Of a stretch of 33,403 nt of DNA, positions 15,128 to 22,250 are shown in pieces. Positions within the stretch are counted from its first letter, which is position 1. Every line of letters begins with the position of its first letter. This DNA comes from Evtepia gabavorous (GTDB taxonomy: Bacteria > Bacillota > Clostridia > Oscillospirales > Oscillospiraceae), in NCBI RefSeq assembly GCF_003425665.1, contig NZ_QQRQ01000019.1, positions 1 through 33,403 on the forward strand. Reading direction: 5' to 3'. A program made the position numbers and the translations under genes. The notes under the pieces were generated by a model. The model saw nothing but the letters and a program-made list of their open reading frames with translations. It ran no database searches and was not told where the DNA came from.

Positions 15128-15925
15128 ATGCGGAAAACGGAGCTGCTGGACAAATATGCCCGGGATGGAGACAGCCGCCTACTGCTGGCCCGGGTGCTGG
15201 ACCAGTGGCAGCGGGCCGAGCAGCGGGGCGTTCCCACCCACACCGGCTTTCTCTCCCCGGCGGAGCAGGCGGTGAGCGCGGACCTGCTCATGGCCGCGGC
15301 CCCGGGACAGGGGATTTTAGCGGGAGGCTATCCCGACGCCGAGCGAAGGCTGTGGGCCTTTCTCCCCGACTGGCTGGAGGAGGAGACCTGGCAGCAGGGG
15401 GAGGAGTGCCCTCTGTGCGCCCTGGAGGTGGAGACCCCGCCGGGGGCCGGTCTCACCCACCGGGACTATCTGGGCTCCCTCATGGGCCTGGGCCTGACCC
15501 GGGAGAAGCTGGGGGATATTCTCCTCTCCCAACAGGGGGCCCAGGTGGTGGTGCTGCGGGAGGTGCTGCCCATTCTCCTGTCCCAGTGGGAGAAGGTGGG
15601 GCGGTACCCGGTGCGGCTGACCCCCATCCCTTTGGCGCAGCTGCGCCCCGTCCCGGGGGAGCGAAAGCAGATTCGGGCCACGGTGGCCTCCCCCCGGCTG
15701 GACGCTGTGGCGGCGGCGGGGTTCTCCATTCCCCGGAGCCGGGCCGCCGAGCTGATCCGGGGCGGCCGGGTGATGGTGAACCACCGGCCCTGCGGCAAAG
15801 CCGACAAGGCTGTGGAGGCAGGGGATGTGCTCACCTGCCGGGGCCTGGGAAAGTGTGTGCTGCGGGAGATCGGCGGCACCTCCAAGCGGGGCAGGACCAT
15901 TTTGGAGCTGGAACGGTATTTGTAA
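15128..15925 (+). CDS. ylmH: YlmH-like S4-domain RNA-binding protein (RqcP2 family)
   Basis: A 265-residue protein matching YlmH/COG2302. The N-terminal half has the family block MRKTELLDKYARDGDSRLLL and then ILAGGYPDAERRLWAFLPDW. The C-terminal half carries an S4 RNA-binding domain from about residue 180 (ASPRLDAVAAAGFSIPRSRA, then GGRVMVNHRP). YlmH of Bacillus binds peptidyl-tRNA-obstructed large ribosomal subunits and takes part in ribosome quality control, so a role in translation rescue is expected. The ATG at 15128 is preferred because it matches the family N-terminus and has GAAGGG 7 nt upstream; a GTG two codons earlier (15122) is an alternative. In other Firmicutes ylmH sits in the division cluster; here it heads a unit with a DUF896 gene and a tautomerase. 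Confidence 0.88.
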   Translation: MRKTELLDKYARDGDSRLLLARVLDQWQRAEQRGVPTHTGFLSPAEQAVSADLLMAAAPGQGILAGGYPDAERRLWAFLPDWLEEETWQQGEECPLCALEVETPPGAGLTHRDYLGSLMGLGLTREKLGDILLSQQGAQVVVLREVLPILLSQWEKVGRYPVRLTPIPLAQLRPVPGERKQIRATVASPRLDAVAAAGFSIPRSRAAELIRGGRVMVNHRPCGKADKAVEAGDVLTCRGLGKCVLREIGGTSKRGRTILELERYL

Positions 15926-16011
15926 AAGAGAGAGAGCGAGGAACCCGCTCCGGGCAGAAAAGCCGGCCCGGGGACGGGAAGTTCCATAGAAGCAAGAAAG
16001 GATTGCCTACG

Positions 16012-16230
16012 ATGACAGAAGAACGCATTGCCCGCCTGAATGAATTGGCCCGGAAGAGCAAGACCATTGGCCTGACCGAGGAGGAAAAGCAGGAGCAGGC
16101 TCTGCTGCGCCAGGAGTATCTGGCCGCCATCCGCCAGAGCCTGGAGGCCCAGCTGGACAACGTCTACATTGTGGAAAAGGATGGCACCCAGACCAAGCTG
16201 AAGAAAAAGGAGCAGGGCCCCCTGTCCTAA
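16012..16230 (+). CDS. DUF896 (YnzC-like) small protein
   Basis: A 72-residue protein beginning MTEERIARLNELARKSKTIG and containing GLTEEEKQEQALLRQEYL, the signature of DUF896/YnzC. These are short cytoplasmic proteins of two antiparallel helices; the B. subtilis member is linked to the SOS-controlled yneA operon, but its molecular function is not settled. An AAAGGA site precedes the ATG at 16012. The same frame stays open far upstream across ylmH, but that part is a GC-driven shadow. It lies 86 nt after ylmH and 71 nt before the tautomerase gene, with no promoter between, so cotranscription is likely. Confidence 0.9.
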   Translation: MTEERIARLNELARKSKTIGLTEEEKQEQALLRQEYLAAIRQSLEAQLDNVYIVEKDGTQTKLKKKEQGPLS

Positions 16231-16301
16231 CACCCGAGCAAACCGCCGTCCGGCGTTTTGTACGGCGGCCCCGCCGCCCAATATAAGGAGGAAACATTAC
16301 C

Positions 16302-16658
16302 ATGCCCAGTATGTACGTCAACGTTCCCCGTCTGGAACAGGAGACCAAAAACACCCTGGTGGCCAAGCTCTATGACGCCGCCGCCCCCGTTCTGAAGGCC
16401 CCCCACATCTACACCTTCGTCAACGAGTATGAGACCCTCTACGAAAACGGCCAGCCCGCCCCCCAGAAGATGGTGGTGGCCAACATCGAGGCCGGCCCCA
16501 TCAAGGAGGAGAAGGTCAATGCCATCGCCGAGGGCATGCGCGCGGCGGTGCGGGAGGTTCTGGGAGAGGACAAGGACCTGACCCTGGTCTTCCACGACAA
16601 CGGCCTGGACCGCATTGCCATTGGCGGCGTGACCATTGCCACGAAGATGAAAAAGTAA
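16302..16658 (+). CDS. Tautomerase superfamily protein (two tandem 4-OT-like halves)
   Basis: A 118-residue protein starting MPSMYVNVPRLEQETKNTLV, with the Pro directly after Met that serves as catalytic base in 4-oxalocrotonate tautomerases. Two beta-alpha-beta repeats are visible. The first runs about 1-52. The second starts near MVVANIEAGPIKEEKVNAIA and ends LDRIAIGG, typical of the second half of a repeat. This makes it similar in size to MIF-type tautomerases, which trimerise. Substrate unknown. A strong AAGGAGG site precedes the ATG. It follows the DUF896 gene and precedes a stem-loop at 16673-16707. The family call is by motif; a related tautomerase-fold DUF is possible. Confidence 0.72.
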   Translation: MPSMYVNVPRLEQETKNTLVAKLYDAAAPVLKAPHIYTFVNEYETLYENGQPAPQKMVVANIEAGPIKEEKVNAIAEGMRAAVREVLGEDKDLTLVFHDNGLDRIAIGGVTIATKMKK

Positions 16659-16672
16659 GCTGCGAGACAGGA

Positions 16673-16707
16673 AATCGCCCCCTGTTCATTCAGAACAGGG
16701 GGCGATT
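16673..16707 (+). terminator. Terminator-like stem-loop after the tautomerase gene
   Basis: A perfect 15-bp stem (16673-16687 with 16693-16707) with loop ATTCA, 14 nt after the stop. The T-tract is nearly absent, so it may allow read-through into the LysO genes 27 nt further on. Confidence 0.6.
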
Positions 16708-16733
16708 CTGTGATAGGGAAAGGAGTTAAGGAT

Positions 16734-17030
16734 ATGGATATACTCATTGTTATGTGCATTGGAATTCTTGTGGGAAGGCTTCCTTTGCTGCGCCGGATGA
16801 AAAAGAAAAATGAAGGTCTCTCTTTGCTCTGTACATTTCTTCTAATTTTTGCTATGGGTGTTATGCTTGGGGAGAAAGAGAACTTTTTTGAGGAACTGTC
16901 ATCTCTGGGATTCACAAGTTTTCTGTTCTTTTTGCTTCCCACCGGATTCTCCATTATACTGGTTTATTACTTAACAAAAGTTTTTATGAAAAAAGAAAAA
17001 AATTCTGAGGAAAGGGAAGAGGCAAAGTGA
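16734..17030 (+). CDS. LysO-type lysine exporter, N-terminal half (separate gene)
   Basis: A 98-residue membrane protein starting MDILIVMCIGILVGRLPLLR, with about three hydrophobic segments. It corresponds to the first third of LysO/YbjE (DUF340, lysine exporter). E. coli LysO is one chain of about 299 residues; here it is coded by two overlapping genes of 98 and 200 residues. A GGAG site precedes the ATG at 16734. The stop overlaps the next start (GTGA at 17027-17030), so the two are translationally coupled and probably form one transporter. The DNA is visibly poorer in GC than all neighbouring genes, which suggests acquisition by transfer. No promoter is evident; it may depend on read-through past the preceding stem-loop. 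Confidence 0.8.
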   Translation: MDILIVMCIGILVGRLPLLRRMKKKNEGLSLLCTFLLIFAMGVMLGEKENFFEELSSLGFTSFLFFLLPTGFSIILVYYLTKVFMKKEKNSEEREEAK

Positions 17031-17629
17031 TTGTCGTTTTAACGGTTCTTTCTTTGGTTTTAGGGATTGCCTACGGCTATTTGGACGTTGAGAATACATT
17101 TATCTCTATGATTTCCCAAAATACGCAGGTCATTTTGTATGTATTGATGTTCTCTGTGGGCATAAGCATAGGAATGCACGATGGGATAATGAAGAAACTG
17201 AAAGAGTATCATGTTAAAATTTTCATTATTCCGGTGGGGATTATACTGGGTTCGCTTTTCGGGGGACTGCTTTGCGCGGCAATATTCAAAATTTCCGTCG
17301 GCCATGCAACGGCTATTGCAAGTGGATTGGGATGGTACAGTTTTGCTGGTGCGACAATCAGCAAATTAGCGGGAGCGGAATTGGGGAGTATCGCGTTTCT
17401 GAGCAACCTTATGAGGGAACTCTTCTCGTTTTTTATTATTCCATTTTTAGCGGCTCACCTTGGATACTATACCTGTATTGCACCCGCTGGCGCGACCAGT
17501 GAAGACACGACGTTACCCGTCATGTTGAAATATACCAATGAGGAAACGGTGGTGCTGTCTGTTTTGAATGGTATCATTTGTTCCTTTTTTGTCCCTATAC
17601 TGATATCAGTATGTCTTTCTGTTGTGTAA
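17027..17629 (+). CDS. lysO: LysO-type lysine exporter, C-terminal part (separate gene)
   Basis: A 200-residue multi-pass membrane protein matching the main transmembrane domain of LysO (DUF340). LysO exports L-lysine and toxic analogues across the inner membrane. Recognisable blocks are VLMFSVGISIGMHDG, ASGLGWYSFAGATISKLAGA and APAGATSEDTTLPVMLKY; the last holds acidic residues in a membrane region, as needed for cation-substrate transport. Start GTG at 17027 overlaps the stop of the upstream half by 4 nt. Like its partner, it has low GC and different codon use from its surroundings. A terminator lies about 135 nt downstream. Confidence 0.85.
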   Translation: MIVVLTVLSLVLGIAYGYLDVENTFISMISQNTQVILYVLMFSVGISIGMHDGIMKKLKEYHVKIFIIPVGIILGSLFGGLLCAAIFKISVGHATAIASGLGWYSFAGATISKLAGAELGSIAFLSNLMRELFSFFIIPFLAAHLGYYTCIAPAGATSEDTTLPVMLKYTNEETVVLSVLNGIICSFFVPILISVCLSVV

Positions 17630-17762
17630 CAAGGTTGCGGGACAGGGAAGGGGGAATATTGGCGCAAGATATATCGTGAATAATTCCTTGTGTTCCTATG
17701 GATGAGAGGTATTTTTGTCCTTTGAGGGTTCTTTCTTTATAAATCGCCCGATATATTTATTC

Positions 17763-17796
17763 AGCTCCCCGTTTTCAAGAAAACAGGGAGCTTTTT
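17763..17796 (+). terminator. Terminator downstream of the LysO genes
   Basis: A long stem with one C-A mismatch (AGCTCCC...GGGAGCT, inner GTTTTC/GAAAAC) followed by TTTTT. The 133 bp between the lysO stop and this stem hold no ORF I can support. Confidence 0.8.
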
Positions 17797-17900
17797 ATGC
17801 GCGATCAAGGGACAATCTGGTTTTGCACTGTGTTAGGTGCCCTGTGGGACGCTGTGGTTTCAAAGGTTGTTGGTACATACGCCTGCAACCCCGCGGGCAA

Positions 17901-18314
17901 TTAACGGCAGGCCTCTTCCGGTCGGCGTCCGATCCCTTTTTTCTGGTCCTCCAACTGTGCTTGCAACCGATTTGCTAAAGTTGGACAGCCGCAGTCCAAG
18001 GAGAGCTGGATTCCATGGGCCAGGAATGAAAGGGCGGTGTTTCGTGGCAGCTCGTCCGCATTGTGAACGGCCCACCAAGGAAATGCTCTGCAGAACCCCT
18101 CTTTTTCAGCGATCAGGAACAGATAGCCGATCAGCGTGTGGTCTCGGAACAAAAAAAGATACTGGGGCAGCGTTCCCGGCCGGGATTTTTCCATTTCTTT
18201 TTTCATGGTTCTTCGCGTCCCATGCGCGGGAGAACAACCGAGGGAACGGAGCTGCTTGCACACGGCGTCTCTTTCTTGGGGCGGGAGGTCTAAATAGTTT
18301 AGAATGCGTTCCAT
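17901..18314 (-). CDS. Hypothetical protein, possibly acetyltransferase-like
   Basis: A 137-residue cytoplasmic protein that I do not recognise. The N-terminus MERILNYLDLPPQERDAVCK looks helical. A central segment, YLFLFRDHTLIGYLFLIAEK, has the strand-turn-strand pattern often seen in GNAT acetyltransferases (weak inference), but no acetyl-CoA pyrophosphate loop (Q/RxxGxG/A) is present. The ATG at 18314 has a GGAGG site 5 nt upstream; a GTG two codons earlier overlaps that site. It lies 70 nt after the C39-like gene in the same direction, so the two may be cotranscribed. It contains six cysteines, more than its neighbours. Confidence 0.6.
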   Translation of the reverse strand: MERILNYLDLPPQERDAVCKQLRSLGCSPAHGTRRTMKKEMEKSRPGTLPQYLFLFRDHTLIGYLFLIAEKEGFCRAFPWWAVHNADELPRNTALSFLAHGIQLSLDCGCPTLANRLQAQLEDQKKGIGRRPEEACR

Positions 18315-18384
18315 GGTCACCTCCGGTGGCAGGATGGGTCTTGAAAAGGGGCCGGGTCAAGGGATGGAAGGGGAGGGGCGGCCC

Positions 18385-19041
18385 TCAGCCGTCGGTCTGG
18401 TCCGATTCCATGTCCGGAAATAGCCCCACCAGCGCCCCGCCCAGGGAGGAGGTCTCCCACCACAGGGCCAGGTCGATCACCCGCGCCTCCCCCTCATCCA
18501 GTATGGTGCACAGGAGGACGGATTCTCCCTCGGTCATGGCGGTGAGGGGAACCCAGTGCCAGCTGTCCAGGTTTTTGAGGGCTCCGTGGGAGAAGTTGAG
18601 GAAGGCCACGGGACAGTCCTGGTCCAGGCACTGGGCGACGAATTGCCGGCACTGGTCCAGGGAGGGCCGGGCCTCCCGCTGGGCGGGGATCTCCAGCACC
18701 TGCCCCTGGAGACGGCATCCCCGGGACAGGGCGAAGGAGCGGCAGCCCAGCACCAGGCTCTCCGGCTTGTCCAGCCCCCGGGCACCGGGGGTGACGTAGG
18801 GCCAGAGGGCCTCCATGTAGCGGAGAAAGCCCGCCTGGGTCCTGGCCGCCGCCGGTACCATGGGGCGGAGCCCGGGGCGGGTCTGGGACAGATAGGACAG
18901 CAGAGCGGCGGCGGTGGTGGGCCCGCAGCCCGCCCGGCGCTGCCAGAGGTCCCGGTACCATTCCTGGTCCCCGCCCTGGTAAGTCTCCCCCTGGGGGCCG
19001 GTGATGGTCAGCCGTTCCGGGTGTGTCAAGCTGTGGGGCAT
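18385..19041 (-). CDS. C39-like (papain-fold) cysteine-peptidase-like protein
   Basis: A 218-residue protein without signal peptide or membrane segment. The segment WQRRAGCGPTTAAALLSYLS (Cys39) closely follows the nucleophile motif of C39/papain-like families (GCGPT/SxAAM). A plausible histidine lies in WHWVPL (His162) and an acidic residue in RVIDLALWW (Asp190), giving a Cys-His-Asp order and spacing that fit the fold. No ABC transporter, GG-leader peptide or lanthipeptide gene is nearby, so a bacteriocin-maturation role is not supported. The ATG at 19041 has AAGGAGG 8 nt upstream; a 58-residue upstream extension runs through a stem-loop and the carbonic anhydrase 3' end and is rejected. Peptidase activity is inferred, not certain. 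Confidence 0.7.
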   Translation of the reverse strand: MPHSLTHPERLTITGPQGETYQGGDQEWYRDLWQRRAGCGPTTAAALLSYLSQTRPGLRPMVPAAARTQAGFLRYMEALWPYVTPGARGLDKPESLVLGCRSFALSRGCRLQGQVLEIPAQREARPSLDQCRQFVAQCLDQDCPVAFLNFSHGALKNLDSWHWVPLTAMTEGESVLLCTILDEGEARVIDLALWWETSSLGGALVGLFPDMESDQTDG

Positions 19042-19072
19042 AACAAGGGCCTCCTTTCCGTGAAACAGAACC

Positions 19073-19096
19073 GGGGGACGGAATGATCCGTCCCCC
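19073..19096 (-). terminator. Stem-loop after the gamma carbonic anhydrase gene
   Basis: A perfect 10-bp stem (19073-19082 with 19087-19096, loop ATGA), followed on the minus strand by a poor T-run (GGTTCTGTTTC). It may partly separate serC-serA-anhydrase from the downstream C39-like gene. Confidence 0.5.
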
Positions 19097-19126
19097 AGGG
19101 TTGTTTGCAGTGGGCGCCAGGGAGAA

Positions 19127-19624
19127 TCACTTCTGGTTCTCCGGGTCGGCCATGCCCTTGGCCATGAGGCCAAGGTAGCTCTCCGCGTTGGCAATGCTGC
19201 CGGCCACGTCCTCATCGGTGAGGGTTTTCTTCACTTTGCCGGGTACCCCCACCACCAGGCTTTTGGGGGGGACGATGGTGCCCGCAGCCACCACGGCCCC
19301 GGCGCCCACGATGGAGCCCGCGCCGATCACCGCGTGGTCCAGAACCACGGCGTTCATGCCGATGAGGCAGTTGTCCTCCACCGTGCAGCCGTGAAGGACC
19401 GCCCCGTGGCCCACGGTGACGTATTGGCCCACCACCACGTTGCAGCCCGCGTCCCCGTGGAGGACGCAGTTGTCCTGGACGCTGGTGGCCTTGCCCACGG
19501 TGATGGATTCCTGGTCGCCCCGGAGGACGGCGTTGTACCAGATGTTGGCCTGTTCGTCAATGGTCACGTCCCCCCGGACGAAGGCCCCGGGGGCCACCCA
19601 GGCGGTGGGATGGATCTTTGGCAT
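19127..19624 (-). CDS. Gamma carbonic anhydrase family protein
   Basis: A 165-residue left-handed beta-helix protein (hexapeptide repeats throughout residues 10-125) of the YrdA/PaaY/CaiE branch. The three zinc-ligand histidines are present with family spacing: His56 (VLHGD), His73 and His78 (VGHGAVLHGC). Members form trimers with zinc or iron at subunit interfaces; some hydrate CO2 and others have unknown roles, so activity cannot be assigned. The N-terminus MPKIHPTAWVAPGAFVRGDV is typical. A strong AAGGAGG site precedes the ATG, which lies only 11 nt after the serA stop, indicating cotranscription with serine biosynthesis genes. Confidence 0.92.
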   Translation of the reverse strand: MPKIHPTAWVAPGAFVRGDVTIDEQANIWYNAVLRGDQESITVGKATSVQDNCVLHGDAGCNVVVGQYVTVGHGAVLHGCTVEDNCLIGMNAVVLDHAVIGAGSIVGAGAVVAAGTIVPPKSLVVGVPGKVKKTLTDEDVAGSIANAESYLGLMAKGMADPENQK

Positions 19625-19635
19625 GGGGGACCTCC

Positions 19636-20772
19636 TTACTGGTGCAGCACCCGCACCCGGAGGACCCCGGGCAGGGCGGCGATGGCGGCGGTGTCTACCT
19701 GGGCGTCGGTGTCCAGCAGGAAGTAGCCGTACTCACCCCGGGTCTTGGAGGCGGAGGCCACAGCGGGAACCGCGGCGGCGATGGCGGCGGCGTCAGCCCC
19801 CTTGGTGAGCACGCACACCCGGTTCTTGGCGGCCCAGGCCATGGACAGGACGGGAAGATTCACGGAGTTGACAATGTTGCCGTTGTCCAGGTAATCTCTC
19901 ACCTGACGGGCGGCCATCATGGCGCAGTTGTCCTCGCTCTCCGGGGTGGAGGCGCCCAGGTGGGGGATGGCCACCACACCCTCCATGGCGGCGGTTTCGC
20001 TGTTGGGGAAGTCGGTGACATAGGCCGCGCATTTGCCGGAGGCCAGGGCGGCCTTCAGGGCCTCGGTGTCCACCAGCTCACCCCTGGCCAGGTTGACAAT
20101 GCGGACCCCGTCCTTCATGGCGGCGAAGGCGGCGTCGTTGAGGGTCCCCTTGGTCTCGGGGGTCATGGGCAGGTGGAGGGAGATATAATCGGCCTGGCCG
20201 TAGAGCTCCTCCAGGGTGGAGACCACCTTCACGCCGGGGGTCAGGTTCAGGGCGTGCTGCACGGACAGGAAGGGGTCATAGCCCACAATCTGCATGCCCA
20301 GGGCGGCGGCGGCGTTGGCCACCAGCACGCCGATGGCCCCCAGGCCCACCACACCCAGGGTTTTGCCCTGGATCTCCGGACCCACGTAGGCGGCCTTGCC
20401 CTTTTCCACCACGGCGGCCACGTCGGCGCCGGCGGCAGCCTGCTCCTTCACCCAGGTGATGCCCTGGGAGATCTTCCGGGAGGCCAGCAGCAGGGCGGCA
20501 ATGGTAAGCTCCTTCACCCCGTTGGCGTTGGCGCCGGGGGTGTTGAAGACCACAATGCCCGCCTCGGCGGCCCGGTCCAGGGGGATGTTGTTCACCCCGG
20601 CCCCGGCCCGGGCGATGCACAGCAGCTCGGCGGGGAAGTCATAGTCGTGGAGCTTGGCCGAACGCACCAGAATGGCGTCCTCGTGCTCCATGGTGTCGCT
20701 GATCTCGAACCGGTCGTCCAGCTCGGCCAGGCCGATCTTGGAGATCTTATTCATCGTCTTAACATGGTACAT
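19636..20772 (-). CDS. serA: D-3-phosphoglycerate dehydrogenase
   Basis: Catalyses NAD-dependent oxidation of 3-phosphoglycerate, the first step of serine synthesis. The 378-residue protein has the D-2-hydroxyacid dehydrogenase fold: an N-terminal substrate segment with ARAGAGVNNIPLDRAAEAGI, the NAD-binding motif TLGVVGLGAIGVLVANAAAA, the NLARGELVD arginine motif and the catalytic histidine region IPHLGASTPESEDN. A short C-terminal ACT-like domain (about 305-378) may sense serine. Chain length fits the short SerA class. The ribosome site before the ATG at 20772 is somewhat distant (AAGGAAA, about 12 nt); Met7 (20754) is an alternative start. It lies 58 nt after serC and is transcribed with it. 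Confidence 0.93.
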   Translation of the reverse strand: MYHVKTMNKISKIGLAELDDRFEISDTMEHEDAILVRSAKLHDYDFPAELLCIARAGAGVNNIPLDRAAEAGIVVFNTPGANANGVKELTIAALLLASRKISQGITWVKEQAAAGADVAAVVEKGKAAYVGPEIQGKTLGVVGLGAIGVLVANAAAALGMQIVGYDPFLSVQHALNLTPGVKVVSTLEELYGQADYISLHLPMTPETKGTLNDAAFAAMKDGVRIVNLARGELVDTEALKAALASGKCAAYVTDFPNSETAAMEGVVAIPHLGASTPESEDNCAMMAARQVRDYLDNGNIVNSVNLPVLSMAWAAKNRVCVLTKGADAAAIAAAVPAVASASKTRGEYGYFLLDTDAQVDTAAIAALPGVLRVRVLHQ

Positions 20773-20830
20773 AACGACAGCATTTCCTTTCTTAATCTAC
20801 CGAAAAATTGAGAGCCCAGCGAAGCGGGTC

Positions 20831-21916
20831 TTAATTTTCTTTGTCGAACTTCTGGATGAAGTCACACAGCTTCTCCACACCCTCGGTGGGCATGGCGTTG
20901 TAGATGGAGGCCCGCATGCCGCCCACGGACCGGTGGCCCTTCAGGTTGGTGAAGCCCGCCTTCACGGACTCGGCCACAAATTTGGCGTCCATCTCCTCGG
21001 AGGCGGAGCGGAAGGTCACGTTCATGTGGGAGCGGGAGCCCTTTTCGGCGGAGACGGTGAAGAGCTTGGCATTGTCCAGTACGTCGTAGAGCATCTGGGC
21101 CTTCTTCTGGTTGATCTTCTCCATGCCGGCCGCGCCGCCCTGCTGCTCCAGCCAGTCGCACATGAGACCCAGCATGTAGATGCACCAGCAGGGGGGGGTG
21201 TTGTACATGGAGTCCTTGTCGATCATGGACTTGTAATTCATAATGGCGGGGGTGATGGGCAACTCCTGGCCGGCCAGGTCCTCCCGGATGATGACAATGG
21301 TCAGGCCGGCGGGGGCCAGGTTCTTCTGGGCGCCGGCGAAGATCAGGCCGAACTTGCTCACATCCACCGGGCGGGAGAGGATGTCCGAGGACATGTCGCA
21401 GGCCAGGGGCACGGAGCCGGTCTCGGGGACGTACTGCCACTGGGTGCCCTCAATGGTGTTGTTGGAGCAGTAGTAGAAATAGGAGGCATCGGGGTTCAGC
21501 TTCAGCTGCTCCTGGGCGGGGATGTAGACATGCTTGCGGTCCTCAGAGGAGGCGGCGATGGTGACCTGACCGTACTTCTTGGCCTCCTTCATGGCCAGGT
21601 TGGCAAAGTGACCGGTCACGGCATAGTCGGCCTGGCCGGTTTTGCCGATGAGGTTCAGGGGGATCATCCCAAACTGCATGGTGCCGCCGCCCTGGAGGAA
21701 GAGGACCTTGTAGCCCTCGGGCACACCCAGCAGCTTCCGGAATTTTTCCTGGGTTTCGTCAAAAATCTTCAGAAAGATTTTGGAGCGGTGGCTCATTTCC
21801 ATCACGGACATGCCGGAGCCGCCGTAGTTGGTGATCTCCGCACCGGCCCGCTGAAGGACCTCCAAGGGCAGCATGGAGGGACCTGCCGAGAAGTTGAAAA
21901 CACGATCATTTGCCAT
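20831..21916 (-). CDS. serC: Phosphoserine aminotransferase
   Basis: A PLP-dependent aminotransferase converting 3-phosphohydroxypyruvate and glutamate to phosphoserine, the second step of serine synthesis. The 361-residue sequence starts MANDRVFNFSAGPSMLPLEV, with the family's N-F-S/N-AGP opening. It continues with SGMSVMEMSHRSKIF, the PLP-phosphate loop LFLQGGGTMQFGMIP, and the Schiff-base lysine region LIFAGAQKNLAPAGLTIVII. GHRSVGGMRASIYNAMP near the C-terminus is also typical. An AAAGGGG site precedes the ATG. It is the first gene after a strong promoter, with serA next; phosphoserine phosphatase is not in the window. Confidence 0.97.
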   Translation of the reverse strand: MANDRVFNFSAGPSMLPLEVLQRAGAEITNYGGSGMSVMEMSHRSKIFLKIFDETQEKFRKLLGVPEGYKVLFLQGGGTMQFGMIPLNLIGKTGQADYAVTGHFANLAMKEAKKYGQVTIAASSEDRKHVYIPAQEQLKLNPDASYFYYCSNNTIEGTQWQYVPETGSVPLACDMSSDILSRPVDVSKFGLIFAGAQKNLAPAGLTIVIIREDLAGQELPITPAIMNYKSMIDKDSMYNTPPCWCIYMLGLMCDWLEQQGGAAGMEKINQKKAQMLYDVLDNAKLFTVSAEKGSRSHMNVTFRSASEEMDAKFVAESVKAGFTNLKGHRSVGGMRASIYNAMPTEGVEKLCDFIQKFDKEN

Positions 21917-21950
21917 AAGAATTACCCCTTTCTAATTTCAAACAGAGCAA

Positions 21951-21973
21951 CCATTGCCGGGCGACGGCAATGG
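21951..21973 (-). promoter_or_regulatory. Stem-loop in the serC 5' leader
   Basis: A perfect 9-bp stem (CCATTGCCG and its complement) with a 5-nt loop lies between the serC promoter and start, at 34-56 nt upstream of the ATG. There is no T-run after it, so it is more likely an mRNA-stability or control element than a terminator. No T-box or riboswitch core is evident. Confidence 0.4.
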
Positions 21974-21993
21974 GAGTTATCCCGATTTTATTT

Positions 21994-22022
21994 ATTATAT
22001 CCGTCTAAACCGACCCCGTCAA
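21994..22022 (-). promoter_or_regulatory. serC-serA promoter
   Basis: The minus strand reads TTGACG (22017-22022), a 17-bp spacer and TATAAT (21994-21999), about 80 bp before the serC start. Confidence 0.87.
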
Positions 22023-22184
22023 GAATCCAGGGACCTTCTTTGCAAACCTTAGAATTTTCTCAAAAAAACCAGAGGAGGGGAGCCTGGCATTTTGTGAAAA
22101 AATGGGGGCAAATTGCCCTCTGCTTGTACTTTCTCAGGGGGATGAATGTCCGCAAAAGGGAGATTTCTCTGGAGAAAGGAGGGG

Positions 22185-22220
22185 AAAAAGGCCAGGGCAC
22201 GGCGGGAGGCCGTGCCCTGG
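22185..22220 (-). terminator. Terminator of the SLH surface protein gene
   Basis: A perfect 12-bp stem (22192-22203 with 22209-22220, loop of 5) followed on the minus strand by CC and then TTTTT. It lies about 30 bp after the SLH gene stop. The gap from here to the serC promoter (22221-22250 excluded) is AT-richer and shows no gene. Confidence 0.92.
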
Positions 22221-22250
22221 GAGGGGATAGGAAGTATTACACTTCTTCTT

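Noticed and set aside
15205-16230. 341-residue rightward frame overlapping ylmH
   Set aside because: Only its last 72 codons are real (the DUF896 gene from 16012); the rest is out of frame over ylmH.
17715-17978. 87-residue rightward frame after the LysO genes
   Set aside because: It runs through an intrinsic terminator and into the antisense of another gene, with no ribosome site.
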